DNA of 8,671 bases from Syntrophomonadaceae bacterium (lineage in GTDB: Bacteria; Bacillota; Syntrophomonadia; Syntrophomonadales; Syntrophomonadaceae), in NCBI GenBank assembly GCA_028698695.1, contig JAQVWB010000079.1, positions 1-8,671 of the forward strand. The letters run 5' to 3'. The position numbers were made by a program, and so were the translations under genes. Positions 1 to 6,139 of this stretch are shown piece after piece (the first letter of the stretch is position 1; each line of letters begins with the position of its first letter). The notes beneath the pieces are model-generated. The model was not told the DNA's origin. It was given only the letters and a program-made list of their open reading frames with translations, and did not search any database.

Positions 1-4
1 TATA

Positions 5-219
5 GGTCCGAGACCACTGAAAAAGTTCTCTTTTGCGTGTCATTCTGAGCTATAGCGAAGCAACCTTAATTACACCCGAAAGGGTGTATCAGTAGTCCCT
101 TAGGGGGAATCTCGTTAGCGGAAGGACCAATATTACGGACTTCCAAAAGAGATCCTTCGTCGCCTGCAGCTCCTCAGGATGACATTAATGATACTTTTCA
201 ACAGTCTCGGACAGGTCCG
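5..219. repeat. Long imperfect palindromic intergenic repeat, MITE-like
   Basis: Non-coding stretch with nested inverted repeats. The outer arms are GTCCGAGAC (6-14) and its exact complement GTCTCGGAC (204-212), followed inwards by related GAAAAAGT and ACTTTTC segments. The inner arms are GTCATTCTGAG (39-49) and CTCAGGATGAC (173-183), which pair with one G-U. A perfect 7-bp hairpin with a GAAA loop sits inside (71-88), and GGAAG/CTTCC (120-124 and 140-144) forms another arm pair. GGTCCG occurs at both ends (5-10 and 214-219), which might be a target duplication or chance. No open frame of note is present. The 'GTCATCCTGAGGAG...GAAGGATCT' style of motif, seen here on the minus strand, resembles dispersed intergenic repeats I recall from other bacterial genomes; that is recollection, not a search. 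It lies just downstream of the MATE gene and could also act as a folded 3' end for its transcript. Confidence 0.6.
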
Positions 220-235
220 CTGTCTCCATGACTCA

Positions 236-1588
236 CTATTGTTCTGTTAACGCTCGCTTTATCCAGCCGCGCCGGCGATAAATGATTAAGTAAATAATAG
301 TTTTAAAGAACCAGTCAAGAATAAATACCAGCCATACCAGGGTAATTCCCCAATGCAATACGCGTATAATCAAATAGATCAGCGGCAAGCGAAATAACCA
401 GGTAAAAAACAGGCTGATAAGAAAAGGAGTGCGGGTATCACCGGCACCTTTTAGGGCACCACCAATTACCATGCTTACAGCCACTGTTATTTGCTCTAAT
501 GAAGCCAAACGGATCAGCCAGGCGGATAGCTGGATAACTTCCCGATCGTTTGAGAATATTGCTGCCACTTGATAAGGTATGAGTGCAAAAACCAACCCTA
601 AAAAACCCATCAACAGAACGGCAAATTCCAGGCATCCTCTGGCCGCATCAGATAAAGCTTTTTCGTCCCTGGCCCCAACCGCCTGTCCCACGAGGGTAGT
701 GGCAGCAATTGCCAGCCCAAACCCGGGCATATATGAAATAGATTCAACGGTTACGGCTACCTGATGACAGGCAAATACCAGTGTACCCATATAAACCAGT
801 AAATAAATTGATATCAAATGACTTACAGTTTGAAATAGTTGTTCCAGCATGGTGGGGAAACCCAGGCGTACAATACTGGTAAACACATTAAGTTTTAAGC
901 GAAACAAGGCATCTAATTTCAGGGTTATACCGCCTTTACCGCTTAATAAAAACCACATGGCGATTATAAAGCCTAAAACATGAGCCCCGGCAGTAGCCCA
1001 GGCAGCACCGGAGACTCCCAGAGAAGGAAATCCCCATTTACCGTAAACCAGGACATAATCACCAACCACATTGAAGACATTAGTTATTACAGCTATAACC
1101 ATGGGGATATCAGTACGTCCGTAACCACGAAACAGGGAATGTACCATATACAGGATTAATGCTACCGGAGCAATTTTAAAGGTAATCATCAAATAGCCAT
1201 AAGCCTGCTGGTATACTGATGCTTCTACGGAAAACAGGTTTAACAATTGACTGGAATAACCCAGTCCCAGATATGCCGCTGCCAGACCCAGAGTTAAAGC
1301 CATTATCAGTGTATGGGCAATTATCTGGTCAATACTGGCTTGCTGGTTGGCCCCTTTTCCCTGAGCAACCAGTATGGTGGAGCCTATTGCGAGGGCCTCC
1401 AAAAGCAGTATTACCGCAAAGAAGATTTCGGCACCCAGGCTGACTGCTGCCAGCGCTTCAGGCCCCAGGCGCCCGACAATAGCAATATCTACCACGCCGA
1501 TGAGCATATACATAATCATTTCAACAATGGCCGGGCCGGCAATAGTTATAATTTGTTTTCGTAAGAGGATGTTTTTAAAAATTAACAT
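236..1588 (-). CDS. MATE-family multidrug/cation efflux transporter
   Basis: A 450-residue inner-membrane protein, the usual length for the MATE (NorM/DinF-type) family, which exports drugs or metabolites in exchange for Na+ or H+. The sequence is strongly hydrophobic throughout, consistent with 12 membrane segments in two homologous halves. Family-like stretches include GPAIVEMIMYMLIGVVDIAIVG near the N-terminus (first ~40 residues, with the D of 'VDIAIVG'), 'FRGYGRTDIPM' with 'NVVGDYVLVYG' in the middle, and the second-half equivalents 'GFPTMLEQ', 'TTLVGQAVGARD' and 'GGALKGAGDTRTP'. The ATG start (complement of 1586-1588) has an AGGA Shine-Dalgarno a few bases upstream (about 1596-1599). 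It is divergent from lspA and not part of the pyrimidine operon. Substrate cannot be read from sequence. The gene is intact. Confidence 0.93.
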   Translation of the reverse strand: MLIFKNILLRKQIITIAGPAIVEMIMYMLIGVVDIAIVGRLGPEALAAVSLGAEIFFAVILLLEALAIGSTILVAQGKGANQQASIDQIIAHTLIMALTLGLAAAYLGLGYSSQLLNLFSVEASVYQQAYGYLMITFKIAPVALILYMVHSLFRGYGRTDIPMVIAVITNVFNVVGDYVLVYGKWGFPSLGVSGAAWATAGAHVLGFIIAMWFLLSGKGGITLKLDALFRLKLNVFTSIVRLGFPTMLEQLFQTVSHLISIYLLVYMGTLVFACHQVAVTVESISYMPGFGLAIAATTLVGQAVGARDEKALSDAARGCLEFAVLLMGFLGLVFALIPYQVAAIFSNDREVIQLSAWLIRLASLEQITVAVSMVIGGALKGAGDTRTPFLISLFFTWLFRLPLIYLIIRVLHWGITLVWLVFILDWFFKTIIYLIIYRRRGWIKRALTEQ

Positions 1589-1689
1589 ATGGAATTCCTG
1601 TAATTAGATTTAATAGCTTAATACTTATCCAGTTTACTGTTTATTTGCAGGTTGCGCTATCAGGTGAATTGATTGAAAAACAACATCGC

Positions 1690-1718
1690 TTGAGTAGATG
1701 GGACAGGTAACATAAAAT
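1690..1718 (+). promoter_or_regulatory. Probable sigma-A promoter for lspA-rluD
   Basis: TTGAGT (1690-1695) and TAAAAT (1713-1718) are separated by exactly 17 bases and lie 35-60 bases before the lspA start. This is the best match in the 164-bp divergent intergenic region (1589-1752). I see no comparably good promoter for the divergent MATE gene. Prediction only. Confidence 0.45.
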
Positions 1719-1752
1719 AGAACTACATTAATGAGCATGGTTGGGGGTAAAT

Positions 1753-2193
1753 ATGTATTTTTGGTTTAGTCTGACTTTAATACTGATTGCTGATCAATTA
1801 AGTAAATGGTGGGTAATACAAAACATGGTGGTGGGTGATAGTTACCCGCTTATAGAGGGTGTATTGCATCTTACCTATGTACAAAACCGGGGAGCAGCTT
1901 TTGGAATATTACAGGGATATTCCTGGATATTTTTAATCTGTGCCCTGTTAGTAGTTGTTGCCTTGATCTATTATAATTTTCGCAATAAAACTTTGCCCGC
2001 AGATCAAATTATTATGGGCTTGATAGTTGGGGGAGCAACTGGTAATTTATTAGATCGCTGGCAATACAACTATGTGATAGATTTTTTTGATTTGCGCTGG
2101 TGGCCGGTTTTTAATATTGCTGATATGGCTATTGTATGTGCCGGAATATTACTCGTAACCCAGATTATTTTCCAGGAGAAGTGGGGTAAATAG
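1753..2193 (+). CDS. lspA: Lipoprotein signal peptidase (signal peptidase II)
   Basis: A 146-residue membrane aspartyl protease that cleaves signal peptides from diacylglyceryl-modified prolipoproteins (family A8). It has about four hydrophobic segments and all family signatures: ADQLSKWW (residues 13-20, with conserved Asp14), QNRGAAFG (44-51), GNLLDR (97-102), VIDFFD (108-113) and FNIAD (120-124). The catalytic pair is predicted to be Asp110 and Asp124. I chose ATG 1753 because the G-run at 1743-1747 gives an SD-like site 5 bases upstream and because it puts the first conserved Asp at residue 14, as in B. subtilis LspA. The in-frame TTG at 1741 would add only four residues and lacks its own RBS. 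The stop codon directly abuts the next start, so it is probably cotranscribed and translationally coupled with the pseudouridine synthase. Confidence 0.96.
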   Translation: MYFWFSLTLILIADQLSKWWVIQNMVVGDSYPLIEGVLHLTYVQNRGAAFGILQGYSWIFLICALLVVVALIYYNFRNKTLPADQIIMGLIVGGATGNLLDRWQYNYVIDFFDLRWWPVFNIADMAIVCAGILLVTQIIFQEKWGK

Positions 2194-3111
2194 ATGTTAA
2201 GAAGTGAAAAATTCCTTATTACACAAGAGGCAGAAGGAGAGCGTCTTGATATCTTTCTGGCTGATAAGATGGAAGGCATGTCGCGCTCGACTATTAAAAG
2301 TTTAATTGATGATGATATGGTGAAAGTTGATGGAGTAAATAAACGGCCCAGTTATCGTCTGAAAAGTGGTGAAGAAGTTCTGGCTTTAATTCCCCAGGTA
2401 AGACAGATTGAATTGGAGCCTCAGGATATAGCACTGGAAATTATTTATCAGGATAATCATATAGCTATAATTAATAAACCGGTTGGCATGGTAGTACATC
2501 CTGCTCACGGTAATTGGGATAATACGCTGGTTAATGCCTTGTTGTACCATATAAAGGATTTATCCGGTATTAATGGCGAACTGCGACCTGGGATAGTGCA
2601 TCGACTGGACAAAGATACTTCAGGGGTAATGGTGGTAGCAAAAACTGATCAGGCCTTAAGAAGTCTGTCCAACCAAATTAAAGAGCACAGCATTAACCGG
2701 GAATATACTGCTCTGGTACACGGGATAATAAAAGAAAACCTGGGTACTATTGATGCTCCTATTGGCCGAAGTAAAACTGACAGGAAAAAGATGGCGGTAG
2801 TAAATAATGGTCGGCAGGCTATCAGCAATTATCAGGTTCTGGAACGTTTTAATCAATATACCCTTATAAAGGTTAAACTTCTTACCGGAAGAACGCATCA
2901 AATCAGAGTGCATTTTGCCTATCTGCATCACCCGATAGTGGGAGATCCACTTTACGGACCGGCTAAAAAACATCTGGGTATGCGATCACAGGTTTTGCAT
3001 GCTTCATTATTAGGTCTGGTTCATCCTGAAACTGGGGAATATATGGAATTTACCAGCGAATTACCAGAATATTTTTCATGTATACTCAAAGATTTGCGTA
3101 AAAACAATTGA
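2194..3111 (+). CDS. rluD: RluA/RluD-family 23S rRNA pseudouridine synthase
   Basis: A 305-residue protein with an N-terminal S4 RNA-binding domain (about residues 15-62, 'ERLDIFLAD...SRSTIKSLID...VKVDG') and an RluA-type catalytic domain. The catalytic motif HRLDKDTSG is at residues 136-144, with Asp139 the predicted nucleophile-like residue. 'INKPVGMVVHP' (about 93-103) and 'TGRTHQIRVH' (about 236-245) are also typical. It should convert uridines of large-subunit rRNA to pseudouridine. The position between lspA and pyrR corresponds to B. subtilis ylyB. Its ATG follows the lspA stop with no gap, and AGGAG at 2174-2178 and GTGGGG at 2181-2186 may serve as ribosome sites. The exact target uridines are inferred from the family, so the symbol is a family-level call. 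The last codons overlap the -35 box of the pyr promoter. Confidence 0.92.
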   Translation: MLRSEKFLITQEAEGERLDIFLADKMEGMSRSTIKSLIDDDMVKVDGVNKRPSYRLKSGEEVLALIPQVRQIELEPQDIALEIIYQDNHIAIINKPVGMVVHPAHGNWDNTLVNALLYHIKDLSGINGELRPGIVHRLDKDTSGVMVVAKTDQALRSLSNQIKEHSINREYTALVHGIIKENLGTIDAPIGRSKTDRKKMAVVNNGRQAISNYQVLERFNQYTLIKVKLLTGRTHQIRVHFAYLHHPIVGDPLYGPAKKHLGMRSQVLHASLLGLVHPETGEYMEFTSELPEYFSCILKDLRKNN

Positions 3112-3136
3112 CACCGACAAAACAGTTGACTAGAAT
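3108..3136 (+). promoter_or_regulatory. Promoter of the pyrimidine operon
   Basis: A perfect -35 hexamer TTGACA (3108-3113) and a one-mismatch -10 TAGAAT (3131-3136) are separated by 17 bases. This predicts a transcript starting near 3142-3144, only a few bases before the PyrR-binding RNA. The -35 box includes the rluD stop codon (TGA, 3109-3111). No terminator is visible between rluD and this promoter, so some read-through from lspA-rluD is possible. Confidence 0.8.
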
Positions 3137-3142
3137 CAGTTA

Positions 3143-3234
3143 AGAACCTTTAAGTTGGCTCCGTGAGGCTAGCAAGGAAAATGGGATGATTGCGCCTGCC
3201 TATAACCTTACGGACTATGGCAGGCTTTTATTAT
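3143..3234 (+). promoter_or_regulatory. PyrR-dependent transcription attenuator 1 (pyrR leader)
   Basis: The leader RNA contains a PyrR-binding loop. The lower stem is CCTT (3147-3150) with AAGG (3174-3177), with TAA bulged on the 5' side. The upper stem is 3154-3160 with 3167-3173 (some G-U pairs). The hexaloop CCGTGA (3161-3166) fits the family pattern C-N-G-N-G-A. The predicted antiterminator pairs 3161-3171 with 3203-3213 (eleven positions, one G-U, one A/C mismatch). The terminator is 3194-3225. Known family behaviour: UMP/UTP-bound PyrR stabilises the binding loop, which prevents the antiterminator and allows termination. The same CCTTTAA...GAGGC...AAGG framework recurs before pyrB. Confidence 0.87.
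3194..3234 (+). terminator. Intrinsic terminator of attenuator 1
   Basis: GCCTGCC (3194-3200) pairs perfectly with GGCAGGC (3219-3225), followed by TTTTATTAT. The 18-base loop contains the 3' arm of the predicted antiterminator. It ends about 20 bases before the pyrR start, as expected for a regulated leader terminator. Confidence 0.82.
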
Positions 3235-3254
3235 GCCTGGAGGGAGGAAAACCG

Positions 3255-3806
3255 ATGGGTTTCATTGACAAGAAAATCATTATGGATGATTTGGCTCTCA
3301 ACCGGGCATTAACCAGGATTGCCCATGAAATTATTGAAAGAAATAAAGGTGTGAATAATGTTGCATTAGTGGGTATTCAAAGGAGAGGTGTGCCTCTAGC
3401 GGAAAGAGTTGCCCGGCGCATAACCGAAATTGAAAATGTTGAAGTGCCAGTGGGTATTCTGGATATTACTTTATATCGTGATGATTTGACTACTCTGGCT
3501 TCCCAGCCAGTTGTTCATCGAACCGCTGTAAATTTCAATATTAATGATATGAATGTTGTGCTCGTAGATGATGTTTTATATACCGGGCGAACGATAAGAG
3601 CTGCACTTGATGCACTTATAGATTTAGGCAGGCCTAAATCTATTCAACTAGCGGTGTTGATTGACCGGGGTCATCGGGAGTTACCCATAAAGGCTGATTT
3701 TATAGGAAAAAATGTACCCACCTCCCGACAAGAAGTTGTATCAGTATTTGTCCAAGAGGTGGATGGTAAAGATGGAGTAGTAATTCAGGAAATAACCGAC
3801 TCATAG
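3255..3806 (+). CDS. pyrR: Bifunctional pyr operon attenuator protein / uracil phosphoribosyltransferase
   Basis: A 183-residue type I phosphoribosyltransferase-fold protein, the normal PyrR length. It binds UMP/UTP and the pyr leader RNAs to promote termination and usually retains UPRT activity (uracil + PRPP to UMP). Diagnostic stretches are RALTRIAHEIIERNKG (residues 17-32), 'VGIQRRGVPLA' (39-49), 'DITLYRDDL' (70-78), the PRPP loop VVLVDDVLYTGRT (101-113), and 'SIQLAVLIDRGHRELPI...GKNVPTS' in the C-terminal half. ATG 3255 was chosen because GGAGG (3243-3247) lies 7 bases upstream and the product then matches the family N-terminus. An in-frame ATG at 3186 would add 23 residues encoded across the terminator and is probably not the main start. 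It is first in the pyrimidine operon and regulated by the attenuator ahead of it. Confidence 0.97.
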   Translation: MGFIDKKIIMDDLALNRALTRIAHEIIERNKGVNNVALVGIQRRGVPLAERVARRITEIENVEVPVGILDITLYRDDLTTLASQPVVHRTAVNFNINDMNVVLVDDVLYTGRTIRAALDALIDLGRPKSIQLAVLIDRGHRELPIKADFIGKNVPTSRQEVVSVFVQEVDGKDGVVIQEITDS

Positions 3807-3811
3807 AAAGC

Positions 3812-3896
3812 ACCCTTTAATCTGGTCCGGAGAGGCCGGCAAGGGATAGGATTTCAAAAGAGGTTAAACCTTCCTTGCCGGTAAAGCAGGAAGGTT
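3812..3896 (+). promoter_or_regulatory. PyrR-dependent transcription attenuator 2 (pyrR-pyrB intergenic)
   Basis: A second PyrR attenuator fills the pyrR-pyrB gap. The binding loop has lower stem CCCTT (3813-3817) with AAGGG (3841-3845), upper stem 3822-3827 with 3834-3839, and hexaloop CGGAGA (3828-3833), which matches C-N-G-N-G-A. The antiterminator is a perfect 9-bp pairing of CCGGCAAGG (3836-3844) with CCTTGCCGG (3873-3881). Its 5' arm overlaps the binding loop and its 3' arm overlaps the terminator stem, so the three structures are mutually exclusive. This is the textbook Bacillus-type layout and allows pyrB and downstream genes to be controlled again after pyrR. Confidence 0.93.
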
Positions 3897-3900
3897 TTTT
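3867..3900 (+). terminator. Intrinsic terminator of attenuator 2
   Basis: AACCTTCC (3867-3874) pairs with GGAAGGTT (3889-3896). The stem is extended by T-A and GC/GC pairs (3877-3878 with 3886-3887) with one bulged T, and a T-run follows to 3900. It lies between pyrR and the pyrB ribosome-binding site. Confidence 0.92.
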
Positions 3901-3920
3901 GTATTTAAGGAGGCAGTTGC

Positions 3921-4853
3921 ATGAATCAGAAAGATCTATTGGGACTCAAAGAGCTTAGCCGGGAAGATATTGAATCAATACTGGATACGGCTGTTCCGAT
4001 GAAGGACATTATTAAAAGGGATATTAAGAAAGTACCCACTCTAAGAGGTAAGGCCATGGTTACAGTATTTTATGAAAACAGTACCCGTACGCGTACCTCC
4101 TTCGAAATTGCCGGTAAATATCTTAGTGCTGATACAGTAAACCTGGCCGTTTCTACCAGTAGCGTACAAAAAGGTGAGAGTTTAAAAGATACCGTAAAAA
4201 CCATTGAAGTAATGGGTTTTGACCTGATGGTTATACGGCATTCCATGAGCGGTACTCCGCATTATGTTTCACGCAATACCAACATGAGCGTTATTAATGC
4301 AGGGGATGGAACCAATGAACATCCTACCCAGGCTTTACTGGATTTATATAGCATAAGAGAAAAGAAAGGCACCCTGGATGGACTAAAGGTGGCAATTGTG
4401 GGTGATATTCTACACAGTAGGGTAGCCAGGTCCAATATATATGGACTGAGCAAATTTGGTTGTGAGGTGCGAGTAGTTGGTCCGGCAACTCTTATGCCGC
4501 CAGGTCTGGAAAAAATGAATGTAAAAAGTTATCACAGTTTGGAAGCTGCTTTAAAAGGTGTGGATGTAATAAATATTTTGCGAATCCAGAAAGAAAGACA
4601 GCAATCCGGATTATTTCCATCTTTGGATGAGTATGCAAATCTGTACATGCTCAGACCCGAACACTTACAAGCCGCCAAAGAAGATGTGCTGGTTCTGCAT
4701 CCGGGACCAATGAATCGAGGAATTGAAATATCCAGTCAGGTGGCCGAAGGGCTTAATTCAGTTATTAATGAGCAGGTAACCAACGGTGTAGCAGTAAGAA
4801 TGGCTTTATTATTCCTGATGATGGGAGGCTCAAAAAATGAAGTTGCTAGTTAA
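3921..4853 (+). CDS. pyrB: Aspartate carbamoyltransferase catalytic chain
   Basis: A 310-residue cytoplasmic enzyme that condenses carbamoyl phosphate with L-aspartate to N-carbamoyl-L-aspartate, the committed step of pyrimidine synthesis. The carbamoyl-phosphate motif STRTRTSFE is at residues 54-62, the '80s loop' SSVQKGES at 80-87 (Lys84 expected to reach the neighbouring active site), GDGTNEHPTQALLDL at about 128-142, 'GDILHSRVARSN' at about 161-172, 'RIQKER' in the 240s loop region, and 'LHPGPMNRG' near 260-270. Length is normal for the catalytic chain. No pyrI regulatory chain is adjacent, fitting an unregulated trimer of the Bacillus type with control left to PyrR. A strong AAGGAGG (3907-3913) precedes the ATG. 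Its end overlaps pyrC by 17 bases. Confidence 0.98.
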   Translation: MNQKDLLGLKELSREDIESILDTAVPMKDIIKRDIKKVPTLRGKAMVTVFYENSTRTRTSFEIAGKYLSADTVNLAVSTSSVQKGESLKDTVKTIEVMGFDLMVIRHSMSGTPHYVSRNTNMSVINAGDGTNEHPTQALLDLYSIREKKGTLDGLKVAIVGDILHSRVARSNIYGLSKFGCEVRVVGPATLMPPGLEKMNVKSYHSLEAALKGVDVINILRIQKERQQSGLFPSLDEYANLYMLRPEHLQAAKEDVLVLHPGPMNRGIEISSQVAEGLNSVINEQVTNGVAVRMALLFLMMGGSKNEVAS

Positions 4854-6123
4854 GGGAGGAAGAGTAATTAATCCCTTCTCCGAACAGGATGAAGTACTTG
4901 ATGTTTTGATTGAAGATGGAATCATCAAGGCAATTTCCAAGGATATTCCGGTGGGTAAAGATGTTCATACAGTACATGCTGAAAACAAAATAGTATGTCC
5001 CGGATTTATTGATATACATGTACACCTCAGAGAACCAGGATTTGAATATAAAGAGGATATTGCTTCCGGAACCCGGGCTGCAGCCGCAGGGGGATTTACC
5101 AGTATCTGTTGCATGCCTAATACTGACCCGGTAATTGATAACGCTGCAGTTGCCAGTTTTGTAAAAGAAAGAGCTGCCAAATCGGGAATAGTCAATGTAT
5201 ATCCTATTGGCGCAGTGACCAGGCAGCAAGCCGGCAAAGAACTGGCCGAAATAGCGGAACTTGTAGCTGCTGGTTGTGTCGGATTATCAGATGATGGCAA
5301 ACCGGTACTGGGCTCGGATATTATGAGACATGCCCTGGATTATGCCAATATGTTTAATTTGCCGGTCTTTTCTCATTGTGAAGATACCGGTTTGAGTGCC
5401 GGAGGGCAAATGAATGAAGGTTATTATTCTACCATATTTGGGTTACAGGGCATCCCGCATGAAGCTGAAGAAGTAATGGTCGCCAGAGATATAATGCTGG
5501 CCGGGTTAACCGGTGCCAGGCTTCATCTGTGCCATTTATCCACGGCCCGCTCGATTGAATTGGTAAAACTGGCTAAAAAGAAGGGACTGCAAGTTACCTG
5601 TGAAGTCACACCTCATCATTTAACCTTAACTGATGAAGTTGTAGAGGGCTATGATACCGATGCCAAAGTTAATCCGCCGCTAAGAGCCCCCGAGGATATT
5701 GAAGCGCTAATCGCAGGTATTAACGATGGGACTGTGGACTGTATTGCTACCGACCATGCTCCGCACCATCTGGAAAGCAAAGATTGTGAGTTTAATCTGG
5801 CTGCATTTGGTATTTCCGGTTTGGAAACAGCCATACCCGTTGTAATGAGTATGGTTAATGCCGGTAAGATAGACTTGATGCGCATGGTGGAATTATTTAC
5901 GATTGGGCCGGCCGATATTATTAATCTTGACCGGGGGACGCTTGAGATTGGAGCAATAGCTGATATTACAATAATTGATCCCGATAAAGTTAAGATGGTA
6001 AACCCACAGCAGTTCTATTCAAAAGGAAAGAATACACCATATAAAAACAGAGAATTTCGCGGATGGCCGTATGCAACCATAGTAAAGGGTGAACTGGTAG
6101 CCAGTGAAGGAATTGTCAGATAA
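4837..6123 (+). CDS. pyrC: Dihydroorotase (class I, amidohydrolase family)
   Basis: A 428-residue zinc amidohydrolase that interconverts N-carbamoyl-L-aspartate and dihydroorotate. Expected metal and catalytic residues are all visible: His61 and His63 in DIHVHLREPG, Asp153 in 'SDDG', His180 in 'FSHCED', His233 in 'CHLST', and Asp306 in 'ATDHAPHH'. 'NPPLR' (279-283) is also typical. The spacing matches the well-studied Bacillus class I enzymes with an offset of two. Asp153 in place of a carboxylated Lys is normal for this class. The start overlaps the end of pyrB, with GGGAGG (4823-4828) inside pyrB as ribosome site, implying translational coupling. carA follows after 16 bases. Confidence 0.98.
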   Translation: MKLLVKGGRVINPFSEQDEVLDVLIEDGIIKAISKDIPVGKDVHTVHAENKIVCPGFIDIHVHLREPGFEYKEDIASGTRAAAAGGFTSICCMPNTDPVIDNAAVASFVKERAAKSGIVNVYPIGAVTRQQAGKELAEIAELVAAGCVGLSDDGKPVLGSDIMRHALDYANMFNLPVFSHCEDTGLSAGGQMNEGYYSTIFGLQGIPHEAEEVMVARDIMLAGLTGARLHLCHLSTARSIELVKLAKKKGLQVTCEVTPHHLTLTDEVVEGYDTDAKVNPPLRAPEDIEALIAGINDGTVDCIATDHAPHHLESKDCEFNLAAFGISGLETAIPVVMSMVNAGKIDLMRMVELFTIGPADIINLDRGTLEIGAIADITIIDPDKVKMVNPQQFYSKGKNTPYKNREFRGWPYATIVKGELVASEGIVR

Positions 6124-6139
6124 GGAGAGATGAAACAAG

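Noticed and set aside
71..88. GAAA-loop hairpin as a stand-alone terminator
   Set aside because: No T-run follows on either strand; it is better seen as part of the palindromic repeat.
1589..1689. Promoter or riboswitch for the MATE gene in the divergent spacer
   Set aside because: The region is AT-rich with only weak hexamer matches on the minus strand and no convincing conserved RNA fold, so I do not assign one.
1741..1752. TTG 1741 as the lspA start
   Set aside because: It would bury the G-rich ribosome site inside the gene and add residues not usual in the family; ATG 1753 fits better.
4846..5300. Antisense open frames within pyrC (and similar ones opposite pyrR, carA and carB)
   Set aside because: Low-complexity or unrecognisable products fully overlapping well-identified genes, with no ribosome sites or promoters of note.
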